Part shown: positions 1 through 8,745 of the stretch, in pieces
Layout: each line of letters starts with the position of its first letter
Numbering within the stretch: position 1 is the stretch's first letter
Assembly: GCF_001690495.1 (NCBI RefSeq)
Contig: NZ_LZGS01000046.1
Span: 1-64,000 of the forward strand
Source of the DNA: Gilliamella sp. App4-10
GTDB lineage: Bacteria; Pseudomonadota; Gammaproteobacteria; Enterobacterales; Orbaceae
Reading direction: 5' to 3'
DNA length: 64,000 nt
Program-made: the position numbers and the translations under genes
Notes under the pieces: model-generated
What the model saw: only the letters and a program-made list of their open reading frames with translations
What the model was told of the DNA's origin: nothing
Databases searched by the model: none

Positions 1-383
1 TTAATTAAAATAATTTAATTTGTTATCGCTAGCTTAGTTAAATTTAATTTGATACACTAAATCAGGTGCAAGATAATGTATCATACATGGCTCTGGCATT
101 ACTAATTTTATTGACCTCGCCAAGTCAATCAGGGAAAGCCACCTTTATTCATTATTAACCTCAGTTGTTTATTTTAAAATTTTGGGGATGATATTGATCA
201 ATACGATTAAGTTTTAAAAAAGAATATTCTAATTTATGTTATCAGTAAATATAATTTATTGAATTAATTAGGTATTTTAAAGATTAAAATATGCTTAGCA
301 ATAGGATTTTGTGGTAATTAATTGATTTTATTTAAGTTATATTGAATTTGTTTTCAAATACATATTTAACTTAGGAGAAAATT
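1..383. other. Leading non-coding stretch
   Basis: AT-rich sequence upstream of the first gene. I see no reading frame with recognisable content and no RNA gene. A purine-rich ribosome binding site (TTAGGAG, about 371-377) lies just before the ATG at 384, so the promoter of that gene must sit here, but I cannot place it confidently. Confidence 0.5.
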
Positions 384-1271
384 ATGAGCAAACAAATCTA
401 TAATCCACTTACCAAATATCATCATGACAAATTTCCAAAACAAAAGCAGGTGGCGCCAGCTCTACAATACGAAATGAACCCAATTCCTGATTGTGGTGAA
501 GAAAGTTATCAAGGTCATAATCGGTTAGAAGGGCGTAAAATGCTTGTTACTGGTGGCGATTCAGGCATCGGGCGAGCGGCGGCGATAGCTTATGCTAAAG
601 AGGGTGCTGATGTGGCAATAAACTATCTTCCTGTTGAACAAAAAGATGCAGAAGAGGTAGCAAAAGTTATCCAAGCTGCAGGACGCAAAGCCGTATTAAT
701 TCCTGGTGATTTAAGTGATGAGGCTTTTTGTAAAAAATTAGTTGATGAAGCACATCATAAATTAGGTGGATTAGATAATTTGACACTGGTTGCTGGTAAG
801 CAAACTGCAGTTGAAGACATTATGGAACTTACCACCGAGCAAATTAAGAAAACCTTTGAAGTTAATGTGTTTTCGCTTTTTTGGATCACTAAAGCAGCGT
901 TAGGGTATTTAAAGCCAGGTTCAACCATTATTACAACTTCGTCTGTTCAAGCTTATCAACCTAGTGCTAATTTATTAGATTATGCTGCAACTAAAACAGC
1001 TATTATCGCGTTTACTCGTGGCTTAGCTAAGCAGTTAGGAAATAAGGGCATCCGCGTAAATAGTGTCGCACCTGGGCCTGTTTGGACGCCATTACAAATT
1101 TGTGGCGGTCAACCAAGTGATGTTATTCCAGAATTTGGACAACAAACACCATTACAACGCGCAGGTCAACCGGTTGAACTTGCTGGTGTTTATGTGCATT
1201 TAGCATCAGAAGAATCAAGCTATACTACGGGCGAAACTTATGGCGTTACAGGCGGTATGAATATTAACTAA
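384..1271 (+). CDS. yghA: SDR-family oxidoreductase, YghA-like
   Basis: A 295-residue NAD(P)-dependent short-chain dehydrogenase, probably cytosolic. After a roughly 50-residue N-terminal extension typical of the YghA/YhdF-type SDRs comes the Rossmann fold with the cofactor motif TGGDSGIG, then the active-site YAATK (YxxxK) near residue 200 with a preceding serine-rich strand (TTSSVQ), and the C-terminal GGMNIN. Length and extension match E. coli YghA, an aldehyde/alcohol dehydrogenase of uncertain substrate. The ATG at 384 is preceded by TTAGGAG. It is followed by a hairpin and appears to be a single-gene unit. The family assignment is firm; the physiological substrate is unknown. Confidence 0.88.
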   Translation: MSKQIYNPLTKYHHDKFPKQKQVAPALQYEMNPIPDCGEESYQGHNRLEGRKMLVTGGDSGIGRAAAIAYAKEGADVAINYLPVEQKDAEEVAKVIQAAGRKAVLIPGDLSDEAFCKKLVDEAHHKLGGLDNLTLVAGKQTAVEDIMELTTEQIKKTFEVNVFSLFWITKAALGYLKPGSTIITTSSVQAYQPSANLLDYAATKTAIIAFTRGLAKQLGNKGIRVNSVAPGPVWTPLQICGGQPSDVIPEFGQQTPLQRAGQPVELAGVYVHLASEESSYTTGETYGVTGGMNIN

Positions 1272-1281
1272 TTGTTTTTTG

Positions 1282-1319
1282 TAACAGTAAACAGACTGAT
1301 TTAAATCTTTTTACTGTTA
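1282..1319 (+). terminator. Hairpin downstream of the SDR gene
   Basis: A 10-bp perfect inverted repeat (TAACAGTAAA at 1282-1291 and TTTACTGTTA at 1310-1319) lies just after the stop codon at 1271. There is no clean T-run after it, so it is a weak terminator candidate. Confidence 0.4.
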
Positions 1320-1350
1320 ATGTTATAAGTTATTAATTTTAAAATTAGTG

Positions 1351-1378
1351 GACAATAATGAATGAATTCATTATTGTC
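1351..1378. promoter_or_regulatory. Perfect 12-bp inverted repeat in the lipoprotein leader
   Basis: GACAATAATGAA (1351-1362) and its exact reverse complement (1367-1378) are separated by four bases, 40 bp upstream of the lipoprotein start at 1419. No T-run follows, so an operator or mRNA leader hairpin is more likely than a terminator. Function is inferred from position only. Confidence 0.45.
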
Positions 1379-1418
1379 ACAACCATTGAAATAGAAAACA
1401 AGCAAAAAGGGCAATAAA

Positions 1419-2078
1419 ATGAAATTTTTTAAAGTGATTACTTTAGCAGTATTAGGGTTTTTTTTAGTCAATTGTGATAATTCAAAAACAACAGTTGATG
1501 ATATTAAACAAAAAGCCGAACAAACAGGTTCTGAAATTGGTGACAAAGCTAATCAAATGAGTTCAGACGCTGTAGATAAGGTTAAGCAAATGAGCGCAGA
1601 TGTTAGTGACAAAGCTAAGGAAATAGGCGCAGAGATTAGCGATAAAGTTAAACAAACAAGTGCAACCATTAGTGATAAAGCGAAAGATTTGTATGAGCAA
1701 ACAAAATCTGAAAAAGAAGATATGCTTAATAAGGTGCAAGAGGGTAATTATAGCGTTGCTGAAAATTTGATGATTAAGGCGATTAAAACAAAATTACCAG
1801 CGACAATTGATCAGAACACGACTTTAGTTGATGTTTCGACAGATAATAAAACTATCAATTATAAATACGTTGTGAATAATAGTACTAAAGATGCATTACA
1901 GGCTGAAGGCAATCAAAAAGAGGTACGCAACAAATTGATTGAGTTTTACTGTAGTGATGATTCTAATATGAAGACACTAAGATTAGTATTTCCACGAGGA
2001 GCGAATCATGATTACTATATCAATGATGATAAAGTTTTTTCAGTGGATGTAAAACCGAATGATTGTGATGATGACTAG
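1419..2078 (+). CDS. Lipoprotein with 11-residue amphipathic repeats
   Basis: A 219-residue predicted lipoprotein. A basic start and hydrophobic stretch lead to the lipobox LVNC, so lipidation is expected at Cys19. Residues about 33-100 are about six tandem 11-residue units of the form KQMSADVSDKA / KEIGAEISDKV, which should form a long amphipathic helix like LEA or apolipoprotein hendecads. The C-terminal half (about 105-219) is a separate globular-looking domain with two cysteines (FYCSD and NDC). The domain family is not recognised. Decayed relatives of both halves follow immediately downstream. Start: ATG 1419, with AAAAAGGGC upstream. It is followed by a good terminator. Likely in the periplasm or outer membrane; role unknown. 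Confidence 0.75.
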   Translation: MKFFKVITLAVLGFFLVNCDNSKTTVDDIKQKAEQTGSEIGDKANQMSSDAVDKVKQMSADVSDKAKEIGAEISDKVKQTSATISDKAKDLYEQTKSEKEDMLNKVQEGNYSVAENLMIKAIKTKLPATIDQNTTLVDVSTDNKTINYKYVVNNSTKDALQAEGNQKEVRNKLIEFYCSDDSNMKTLRLVFPRGANHDYYINDDKVFSVDVKPNDCDDD

Positions 2079-2123
2079 ATATATTTGGTTAATTTGAACA
2101 AATAGTTAGAATTTATTTGTAAT

Positions 2124-2152
2124 AAAAGGGCTACTTGAAGCCCTTTTATTTT
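2124..2152 (+). terminator. Rho-independent terminator of the lipoprotein gene
   Basis: A 9-bp stem AAAAGGGCT / AGCCCTTTT with a six-base loop, followed by ATTTT, 45 bp after the stop codon. Confidence 0.85.
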
Positions 2153-2263
2153 GACCATTCTTTTTTTTATATTGTTTATTTATTACTCTTTAATGGACAA
2201 TTAAAAATTTATCATTACTCTATAAGATAGCGAGTAGTCATGAATTGACTTGGATAGGAATAA

Positions 2264-2629
2264 ATATGACAGGTATTAAAGCAACAGTTGTCATGTTAAT
2301 GGAATAATATTATTTGGTTTTGATAATTCAGAAGCAAAAGTTATAGATACTCAACAAACGGATATTCAAGAAAATATGGATATTGTGGAAAGAAGGATAA
2401 AAATTATAGCTCAATCAACACCTGAAAAAATCAAACAATTAATAATCAAAAAGATAGTGATTATAGTTTTGATCAAGATTCGGTTGTTGAAGGTCTAAAA
2501 GAAAAGTTACCCATTATGGTTGATAAATTTATGATGTTCGATAATATATCAAAAGATAACAATAAACTTATCTATAAATATATTATGAAAGGTATGCCTA
2601 AAGAAGTGATATTGCTAGAGCAAAATTGA
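2264..2629 (+). pseudogene. Decayed paralogue of the upstream lipoprotein
   Basis: The frame starting at ATG 2264 is stopped within 14 codons, but shifted frames translate to pieces matching the C-terminal half of the intact lipoprotein at 1419-2078. Examples are DYSFDQDSVVEGLKEKLP against NYSVAENLMIKAIKTKLP, and KLIYKYIMKG against TINYKYVVNN. At least one frameshift and a premature stop (TGA, 2627-2629) remove the rest, and the C-terminal end is missing. It is best read as a tandem duplicate that has lost function. Confidence 0.7.
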
Positions 2630-2637
2630 TAAGCTTG

Positions 2638-2860
2638 GTTCTTTGTAGTTGTGATAATTCAAAAGCTGATGCTAATCAAGCAAGTAATAATTCTTCAAAA
2701 AATGACGACAGAAAGTCTAAAAACACTTTATTATAGTAATAGCCCACAAGTTCAAAAACTTAGGGATGCTTTCCCAAATGGTGTTAGTCATCATTATGAT
2801 ATTCATGATGAAAAATTGTTTAGTATTCAATTGACGCCTTCTTCTTGTAATACTCACTGA
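2638..2860 (+). pseudogene. Second decayed lipoprotein paralogue, internally deleted
   Basis: The 5' part reads VLCSCDNSKADANQ, which resembles the lipobox and mature N-terminus (LVNCDNSK) of the intact gene at 1419. This frame stops at a TAG about 35 codons on. In another frame the sequence continues as YYSNSPQVQKLRDAFPNG and FSIQLTPSSC, matching FYCSDDSNMKTLRLVFPRG and FSVDVKPNDC of the intact gene. The start of the gene and its end are therefore joined across a deletion and out of frame. An ORF of 69 codons at 2651-2860 covers only the tail. It is unlikely to make a functional lipoprotein. Confidence 0.68.
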
Positions 2861-2904
2861 AGATAGTTTGCTTTAATTTTTTGATGTAATTAATCAATAG
2901 CGTA

Positions 2905-2930
2905 TAAAAAACAGAGCAACTGCCCTGTTT
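2905..2930 (-). terminator. Terminator of the MFS transporter gene
   Basis: The stem AAACAG / CTGTTT with an inner GC pair, read on the minus strand, is followed by six Ts (A-run at 2905-2910 on the plus strand). It lies 11 bp past the stop codon of the minus-strand gene ending at 2941. Confidence 0.75.
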
Positions 2931-2940
2931 ATGTGTAATT

Positions 2941-4182
2941 TTATTCGAGTTCTTTACCTTTTGTTTCCGGTATTAAAAAGACAAATGCAGTCGCGGATAA
3001 TAAATAAGCGGCTGATAGTAAAGCTAATGCGTAGCTAATTGAGTAAACGGTGGCTAAATAAGCAATTAGTACTTGTGATACACCGGCAATGCCTCGACCG
3101 ACATTGAAAATAATATTTTCAGCACTTGAACGGGCATCTGTTGGGTAATGTTCAGCAAGTAGAGCGCCATATCCGCCCATCATACCATTAACAAAAAAGC
3201 CAATTACTGAGCCAAAGATAATTAATATAAACATATCGGTTTGATGAAAATAGAACCAAATTGAAACGGCCGAAATGAATAAAAAGAAGATATAAGAAGG
3301 GCGACGACCAAACTTATCACATAACCAACCAAAAATTAGAATTCCTAATGACATACCTATAGTGGTTGAAATAGTCCAAAACATGGTATTTTTAAATGGC
3401 AATTTAAGTTCAGTTGCAATCATATTTGGCATCCAAACCATGAGTCCATAAAAACCGAAGTTTTGTACAGCACAAGCGATGGTTAAACCTATTGTGGTTG
3501 CTATGGTTCTTGGATTTTTAAATAATTTGCCAACGGCTATTTTGTTTTTGTTTTGGTCTTTTAGATTTTGCCAGATTTCTGGCTCTTTTAGACCTTTACG
3601 TGTCCATGCAACAAATAGCGCAGGTAGCACACCCATCGCAAAAGCCCAGCGCCAACCATAAATTTCACCAATAAAGTTGACGGTTAATGCTGCTAAAATG
3701 ATGCCGACTTGAAAACCTAATGCAACAATAGATGTTGCTCTTGAGCGTTTATTTTTAGGCCAGCTTTCAGAAACTAAAGTCATCCCAATTCCAAACTCAC
3801 CACCAAGTCCAAGTCCACTTAAAAAGCGAAATATTAAAAAGCACTCGTAATTAGGTGAAATTGCACATAATCCAGTAAAAAGAGAAAATATCAAAATTGT
3901 CCATGAAAAGACTCTTACTCGACCATATTTATCGGCTAGTACACCAAATAAAATACCACCTAATACGGCGCCAAGTAAAGTTACTGAGGTTAAGGTGCCT
4001 AAATCTGTTTTTGTTAGGTTAAAACTGACTGAGATTAGGCTAAAACATACACCTAAAATCATCATATCCATACCATCTAGCGCATAACCAACGGTAGATG
4101 CAAATAAGGTTCTTTTTTGATATGGGGTTGTGCATTTGCTTTCACTTTCTGCGTGCAAGATAGTGTTTGCTTCAGTTTTCAT
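2941..4182 (-). CDS. MFS transporter, aromatic-acid/sugar porter type
   Basis: A 413-residue inner-membrane transporter of the major facilitator superfamily with about 12 hydrophobic segments. The cytoplasmic loop 2-3 signature reads GVLADKYGRVRV and its repeat in the second half reads GWLCDKFGRRPS. RFLSGLGLGGEFG after helix 4 and PETKGKELE at the C-terminus are typical of the branch containing sialic-acid, aromatic-acid and dicarboxylate proton symporters. The substrate cannot be told from sequence alone. It is a single gene with its own terminator, and no catabolic genes sit beside it to hint at a substrate. Confidence 0.82.
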   Translation of the reverse strand: MKTEANTILHAESESKCTTPYQKRTLFASTVGYALDGMDMMILGVCFSLISVSFNLTKTDLGTLTSVTLLGAVLGGILFGVLADKYGRVRVFSWTILIFSLFTGLCAISPNYECFLIFRFLSGLGLGGEFGIGMTLVSESWPKNKRSRATSIVALGFQVGIILAALTVNFIGEIYGWRWAFAMGVLPALFVAWTRKGLKEPEIWQNLKDQNKNKIAVGKLFKNPRTIATTIGLTIACAVQNFGFYGLMVWMPNMIATELKLPFKNTMFWTISTTIGMSLGILIFGWLCDKFGRRPSYIFFLFISAVSIWFYFHQTDMFILIIFGSVIGFFVNGMMGGYGALLAEHYPTDARSSAENIIFNVGRGIAGVSQVLIAYLATVYSISYALALLSAAYLLSATAFVFLIPETKGKELE

Positions 4183-4334
4183 GTATACCTCTAGTTATTA
4201 AAAATAGATAGTTACTTAAAATTTGCGTTTTATGATGTTTAATTTTTGTTTAAACGGCGGGTAAATTAAAGCGGGGCAAGTATATACTTAAAATTAACAA
4301 AAAGCTAAGTTTAAAGCGCTAAATAGTCGTTTTA

Positions 4335-4358
4335 TCCGCCGATTTTATTATCAGCGGA
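4335..4358 (-). terminator. Hairpin after roxA
   Basis: A GC-containing stem (TCCGC 4335-4339 with GCGGA 4354-4358, extendable to 8 bp with one wobble) just past the roxA stop codon. The following minus-strand sequence is TAAAACG with no real T-run, so termination is uncertain. Confidence 0.4.
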
Positions 4359-4366
4359 GATATTCG

Positions 4367-5479
4367 TTATTCTTCAGCAAAGTACCAATAGCCTTTGTTG
4401 ACAAGATCAAGCATGACTTGAAGAGTGTCTTTATCTTGTAACTGTTGGTAAGAGAGTATTTCCGTTTTACAAAGAAGATCAATCATGGGCATTGGTAAGT
4501 CAATTTTTTCGCCATGGATGTAGCCAAAATTGCCCACCTTAAGGATTCGAATACTCTGTACTCGGTTTAGTTCTGCTCCATTTTTTAGTAGTGATTCAAA
4601 TTCATCACAATCGTATGGTGGTTCAACTGGTACAATATTTAAATCGTGCATTGGTAGTGTAATGTGTTTACCGAACCAATCGTTAAATAACTCAGGTGTT
4701 TTGATTACATCGATGATTTGATCTTGTAGTTTTGTTAGTTCATAAGGTTGAACTTGGTATGGATCTTTAGGTCGTTTTAAATTTGGATCTTGATAATAAA
4801 TACCGTTTGGCAGGTTATCAATGACATAATCAGCAAAGCTACTTAATAGCTCTTGGGATGTTCGCGTCATAAAACCAACAGAATAACTGAGTGATTCACC
4901 AATGGATGTGCCATTATGTGGACAACCTAGTGGAATGTATAAGATATCGCCAGCAGTGATTTCCTCGTCAAGGATGGGTTGATATTCTTCAACATGTAAT
5001 AATGCTTTGTGTGCATTAAATTGTTTATAATGTTGGTTGCGATCGCCAACTTGCCAACGCCTGCTGCCCATGCCTTGAATGATAAACACATCATAATTAT
5101 CGATATGGGGCCCAACGCCTGCACCTTGTGTTGCGTAAGAAATCATGAGATCATCAAATTGCCATTGTGGCATGCATTTAAAAGGCTCAAGTAGTGTGGC
5201 AGCTTGCTCGTGCCAGTGATCAACAGCTTGTACTAGTAAACTCCAATGATCTTCGCCTAAGTTATTATATTGAGTAAATGGTCCAAATCTAGCATCCCAA
5301 ATACCATCTTTATTAGAAACAATCCGGCTATCGATTTCTTCTTCCATCGCTAAACCTGCGAGTTCATCCGGTGTAATGGGATCAATAAAATGTGCAAATG
5401 CTTTGCGTAGGATTACAGGTTTTTTTTGCCAATAATTTGTTAAAAAATCATCCCAATCAATGGCTAACTTATAATTCAT
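4367..5479 (-). CDS. roxA: Ribosomal protein uL16 arginine hydroxylase RoxA (YcfD)
   Basis: A 370-residue JmjC/cupin-type 2-oxoglutarate and Fe(II) oxygenase that hydroxylates an arginine of ribosomal protein L16. The metal triad is visible as HID in GPHIDNYDVF (about residues 125-127) and the distal histidine in GCPHNG (about 190). The N-terminal WQKKPVILRKAF and the C-terminal winged-helix region match the family, and length is close to E. coli YcfD (about 373). Its start overlaps the end of the upstream tatD-type gene by 11 bp, implying translational coupling. Confidence 0.93.
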   Translation of the reverse strand: MNYKLAIDWDDFLTNYWQKKPVILRKAFAHFIDPITPDELAGLAMEEEIDSRIVSNKDGIWDARFGPFTQYNNLGEDHWSLLVQAVDHWHEQAATLLEPFKCMPQWQFDDLMISYATQGAGVGPHIDNYDVFIIQGMGSRRWQVGDRNQHYKQFNAHKALLHVEEYQPILDEEITAGDILYIPLGCPHNGTSIGESLSYSVGFMTRTSQELLSSFADYVIDNLPNGIYYQDPNLKRPKDPYQVQPYELTKLQDQIIDVIKTPELFNDWFGKHITLPMHDLNIVPVEPPYDCDEFESLLKNGAELNRVQSIRILKVGNFGYIHGEKIDLPMPMIDLLCKTEILSYQQLQDKDTLQVMLDLVNKGYWYFAEE

Positions 5480-6254
5480 TTAATTTTCCTTGCAGATTGA
5501 ATAATTGACAAAAATTAGATGTGGTCTTTTGTGCTATCTCTTCTAAAGAGACACCTTTTAAAGCAGATAAATATTGTGCCACTTCACGAACATAAGCGGG
5601 TTGGTTTTCTTTGCCTCGGTATGGAACGGGAGCAAGATAAGGTGAGTCGGTTTCGACCAAGATACGATCAAGTGGCACGTATTTGGCAACTTCACGTAGA
5701 GCTTCGGCATTTTTAAAGGTGATTATTCCTGAAAATGAGATATAAAAACCGATATCTAATAGTTGTTTTGCTGTTTCGATATCTTCTGTAAAACAGTGCA
5801 ACACGCCCGAATGAACATGCTTATCTTTTAAGATTTTTAAGGTATCTTCTTTGGCATTACGTGTATGGACAATGACGGGTTTACTTAATTTTCGGCCTAA
5901 TCGAATATGTTCTTTAAAATTCTCTTGTTGTAGCTCCAAATTATCTTGTTGGTAATAATAGTCAAGACCTGTTTCACCTAGTGCTATGACGTTATCTTCT
6001 TGGGCTAAGTTTTGAAAGCGCTCGGCATCGTATATTTCGTCATCAAGGTTAAGTGGGTGAATTCCACACGAAAAGGAGCATTGATTTTGATAGGGTGTAA
6101 GCTTATGTTTCATCGATTCATAGCCCGACAGTGTTGTTGCCACACTTAGGCAATGTTTAACGTCATTGTTGGTAGCTTCTTGTAAAACATCTTCGATAGA
6201 TTTAGTACTAAGGTCTAAACTATCTAAATGGCAGTGAGAGTCAATTAGAAACAT
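5469..6254 (-). CDS. ycfH: TatD-family metal-dependent hydrolase, YcfH-like
   Basis: A 261-residue TIM-barrel hydrolase of the TatD family, a DNase/D-aminoacyl-tRNA deacylase-like group whose YcfH members are poorly characterised. Metal ligands are visible: N-terminal DSHCHLD, GETGLDYY, VIVHTRNA, LHCFTE and VETDSPYLAP. Length is normal. It overlaps roxA by 11 bp and lies 15 bp downstream of lapB, so the four genes lapA-lapB-ycfH-roxA may be co-transcribed. Location is cytosolic. The family is certain; the exact in vivo substrate is not. Confidence 0.92.
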   Translation of the reverse strand: MFLIDSHCHLDSLDLSTKSIEDVLQEATNNDVKHCLSVATTLSGYESMKHKLTPYQNQCSFSCGIHPLNLDDEIYDAERFQNLAQEDNVIALGETGLDYYYQQDNLELQQENFKEHIRLGRKLSKPVIVHTRNAKEDTLKILKDKHVHSGVLHCFTEDIETAKQLLDIGFYISFSGIITFKNAEALREVAKYVPLDRILVETDSPYLAPVPYRGKENQPAYVREVAQYLSALKGVSLEEIAQKTTSNFCQLFNLQGKLNEL

Positions 6255-6269
6255 AAAAATCTCTTTTTT

Positions 6270-7448
6270 TTATTTATTTGAAAGTTGTTCAAAATCACGA
6301 ACAGGTTTTATTGTTGACCACGAACGGCAAGCAGGGCATAACCAGTAGATTGAATTAACCGTAAATCCACATTTTTGGCACCGATAATTGGGTACGGTTT
6401 TTATTTGTTCGCCAACCATGTTGCGTAAAAGTAAAAGGCTTTCTTTGGCTTTACCTTGTTCTGCATCAGCAACATGATAGTTCATTAATCGATAAAATCC
6501 TTTTAAGTTAGGATGTTTAAGTAATTCACGATACATAAAGTATTGTGCAGCATCTAAGCCTTTTTGTTCTTCAATAAGATCAGCAAGCATCAACTCGGCT
6601 ACATTACCGGTATCTTGATCGACACATAATTCCAAAAATTGTTGAAATTCATATCGGTTATTTAGCTTTAAATAGCACTCTTTTAATAAAGGCAATGCTT
6701 CGCCAATAAAGGCTTTGTCTTGCTGTAATATCTGTTGAAAAGATTTGATAGCTTGCTCTGTTTTGTCTTGAACCATAAGAACCCGACCCAGCATGAGCGA
6801 TGTGCGTGCACATTTAGCATCAGCCATTGCAGATTTTTGTAATAGACTATTTGCTTTATCAAGCTCATTATTTGCTATCGTCAGTGATGCTAACTCACAA
6901 TAAAATTGCGCAATATCGGTTTTGTATTTTTCATTACCAAGTTTGACCAGTTTAGTTGCCATATTAATGGCATTTACCCATTCACTGGTTGATTGATATA
7001 TAATGATAAGTTGCTGTAATGCGTGTTGTTGAAAATCTTCTTCATCAATGAGTTGCAAAAACATCTCTTCGGCACGATCGTAAAGACCTGCAACCATATA
7101 ATCCCGCCCCAGTTGTTGAATAGCTAATAATCGTTGTTCAAATGTCAAAGATGAGCTTTCTAATAGTGCTTGGTGAATACGTATCGCTCTGTCAACTTCG
7201 CCTCGAGAGCGAAATAAGTTACCTAATGTTAAATGTGCTTCGAGTGTGCCATCGTCTTCTTTTAACATATCTAAGAAAAGATCGACAGCTTTGTCTTGTT
7301 GATTGGATAAAAGAAAGTTCAAACCATCTACATATTCACGAGATAGTCGATTAGATTGATTTAAATATTTTTGTTTTGTATTTCTGTCACCCATATACCA
7401 ACCGTATGCGGCGGCGATAGGAAGTAACAGAAATAACAGTTCAAACAT
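6270..7448 (-). CDS. lapB: LPS assembly regulator LapB (YciM)
   Basis: A 392-residue membrane-anchored TPR protein that in E. coli controls LpxC turnover by FtsH and so sets lipopolysaccharide synthesis. An N-terminal transmembrane anchor (MFELLFLLLPIAAAYGWYMG) is followed by roughly nine tetratricopeptide repeats and a C-terminal rubredoxin-type zinc finger, CQKCGF ... CPACRSW. Length fits E. coli LapB (389). It lies 12 bp downstream of lapA, in the same order as in E. coli. Its presence fits a genome with a large LPS glycosylation locus (see 40-58 kb). Confidence 0.95.
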   Translation of the reverse strand: MFELLFLLLPIAAAYGWYMGDRNTKQKYLNQSNRLSREYVDGLNFLLSNQQDKAVDLFLDMLKEDDGTLEAHLTLGNLFRSRGEVDRAIRIHQALLESSSLTFEQRLLAIQQLGRDYMVAGLYDRAEEMFLQLIDEEDFQQHALQQLIIIYQSTSEWVNAINMATKLVKLGNEKYKTDIAQFYCELASLTIANNELDKANSLLQKSAMADAKCARTSLMLGRVLMVQDKTEQAIKSFQQILQQDKAFIGEALPLLKECYLKLNNRYEFQQFLELCVDQDTGNVAELMLADLIEEQKGLDAAQYFMYRELLKHPNLKGFYRLMNYHVADAEQGKAKESLLLLRNMVGEQIKTVPNYRCQKCGFTVNSIYWLCPACRSWSTIKPVRDFEQLSNK

Positions 7449-7460
7449 AGTAACCTATTC

Positions 7461-7766
7461 TTAATTGCTTTTAGTTAAGTTTATTTGTTGATGATTAGCC
7501 ATACCTTCATCATATTTTTTTTGTAGTTTGCTCAGTTTTCGTTTTGTTGATAAGTGTTGTAATTTAGATTTTAAAAAGAAAATACCTGTTAATATCCAAC
7601 CCACAATAAAGCCTGAACCAAATAAAATTGCTAATAACACTGATAAGCGAATTTCAGTTTTATCAATCAAATAATTAAATGTTACTATTTGATCATTAGC
7701 TGACCCTATTGCTATTGAGATGGCAAAGATGAGAATTATTAATAAAATTGATATAACAAATTTCAT
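7461..7766 (-). CDS. lapA: LPS assembly protein LapA (YciS)
   Basis: A 101-residue inner-membrane protein with two transmembrane segments (about residues 3-23 and 42-66) and a short basic cytoplasmic tail with coiled-coil character (LSKLQKKYDEG). It matches the DUF1049/LapA family in size and topology. It is the first gene of a lapAB unit and partners with LapB in coordinating LPS synthesis. The gap to the upstream pgpB gene is about 160 bp, so lapA could have its own promoter. Confidence 0.9.
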   Translation of the reverse strand: MKFVISILLIILIFAISIAIGSANDQIVTFNYLIDKTEIRLSVLLAILFGSGFIVGWILTGIFFLKSKLQHLSTKRKLSKLQKKYDEGMANHQQINLTKSN

Positions 7767-7924
7767 AATGTTGACCTTTCTTTTTTATTTTTAGTTAAAC
7801 GTTTTTATTTATTATACTAGACTGTTCCTACAAATTGCTTTGATTAGTTAAGTAGTCACCTATAACGTTCAAAAATCAATGCTGCCTGTTGTGAATAGCA
7901 CTTTTTCAAAATTAGTATTTAAAA

Positions 7925-8656
7925 TTATTGATCTACTATATGCCATTTTCTAGCATAAAAACAGAAAATTAATGAAATTACCCAAGCGATTAATACACTT
8001 GCTATTAGATCAATGGGTTTGTGCATGCCTAATAATAACCGGCTAATTTCAATCAATATAGACCAAATAATGGTGAACGATACTATTATATAATGTTGCT
8101 CACATTTTAGTAATGTTAAGGCTAAAAATGCCCAAGTTACAGCTAATAAAGTATGTCCAGAAGGAAAAGCGTATCCAGTTTCATTTTGCCAGTGGTTTGA
8201 TAACCAACTTGGGATCGTTGGTGAATTGTTAAATAACTGACGGATAATTTCTTTTCTTTCTGATTGTGATTTCGAATAAAATTGTTGGTCGCTAATATTA
8301 AATTCCGTAGCCATCCAAAGTACATAAGGCCTTGATTCTGCTATCTGCGATTTTATAAGGTTTTTAATTATTTGCCCACTTAATATTGCACTAACAAGAA
8401 GCAACCATAATAATATAATTCGTTTTTTTGTTTTCTTGGGTAATAACAGACAAAATACTAAAAATAAAATTGTTGATGTAATTATTGCCCAAGGGAAACT
8501 TGCTGTTTCCGTTATTAAGAATAAATATTTAGATGTATTATTTAATGACGCTGGTTGCCAATGCCAATTTATGGCTATAATAACAAAAGGAACAGCTAAG
8601 AAAATAGCTAATATAGCTATTGTTTTTTTTATTACTAACCTCATTAATAAACTCAA
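7925..8656 (-). CDS. pgpB: Phosphatidylglycerophosphatase B (PAP2 family)
   Basis: A 243-residue integral membrane phosphatase that removes phosphate from phosphatidylglycerophosphate and undecaprenyl pyrophosphate. The three PAP2 motifs are present: KSQIAESRPY (KxxxxxxRP), YAFPSGHT (PSGH) and SRLLLGMHKPID (SRxxxxxHxxxD). About six hydrophobic segments flank them. It lies between lapA and the divergent ribA, as in the E. coli ribA-pgpB-yciS-yciM block, though ribA is inverted here. It supplies carrier lipid and phosphatidylglycerol for envelope synthesis. Confidence 0.92.
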   Translation of the reverse strand: MSLLMRLVIKKTIAILAIFLAVPFVIIAINWHWQPASLNNTSKYLFLITETASFPWAIITSTILFLVFCLLLPKKTKKRIILLWLLLVSAILSGQIIKNLIKSQIAESRPYVLWMATEFNISDQQFYSKSQSERKEIIRQLFNNSPTIPSWLSNHWQNETGYAFPSGHTLLAVTWAFLALTLLKCEQHYIIVSFTIIWSILIEISRLLLGMHKPIDLIASVLIAWVISLIFCFYARKWHIVDQ

Positions 8657-8745
8657 TTAAGTACAAATTACTTAATATTTTAGCATAGAAGATAGATTTA
8701 TTTTTATAAAATCTTATCTATGTTTTAGTTAAAACGGAGATAATA

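Noticed and set aside
1301-1546. Minus-strand ORF of 81 codons across the leader and start of the lipoprotein gene
   Set aside because: It overlaps a well-supported plus-strand gene and its leader, and has no recognisable family content.
1518-1685. 33-bp repeats interpreted as a CRISPR array
   Set aside because: They are diverged coding repeats within a lipoprotein frame with no spacers. No CRISPR array was seen elsewhere in the window.
8657-8745. FMN riboswitch upstream of ribA
   Set aside because: Only about 90 bases separate ribA from the divergent pgpB, and none of the conserved riboswitch core is visible.
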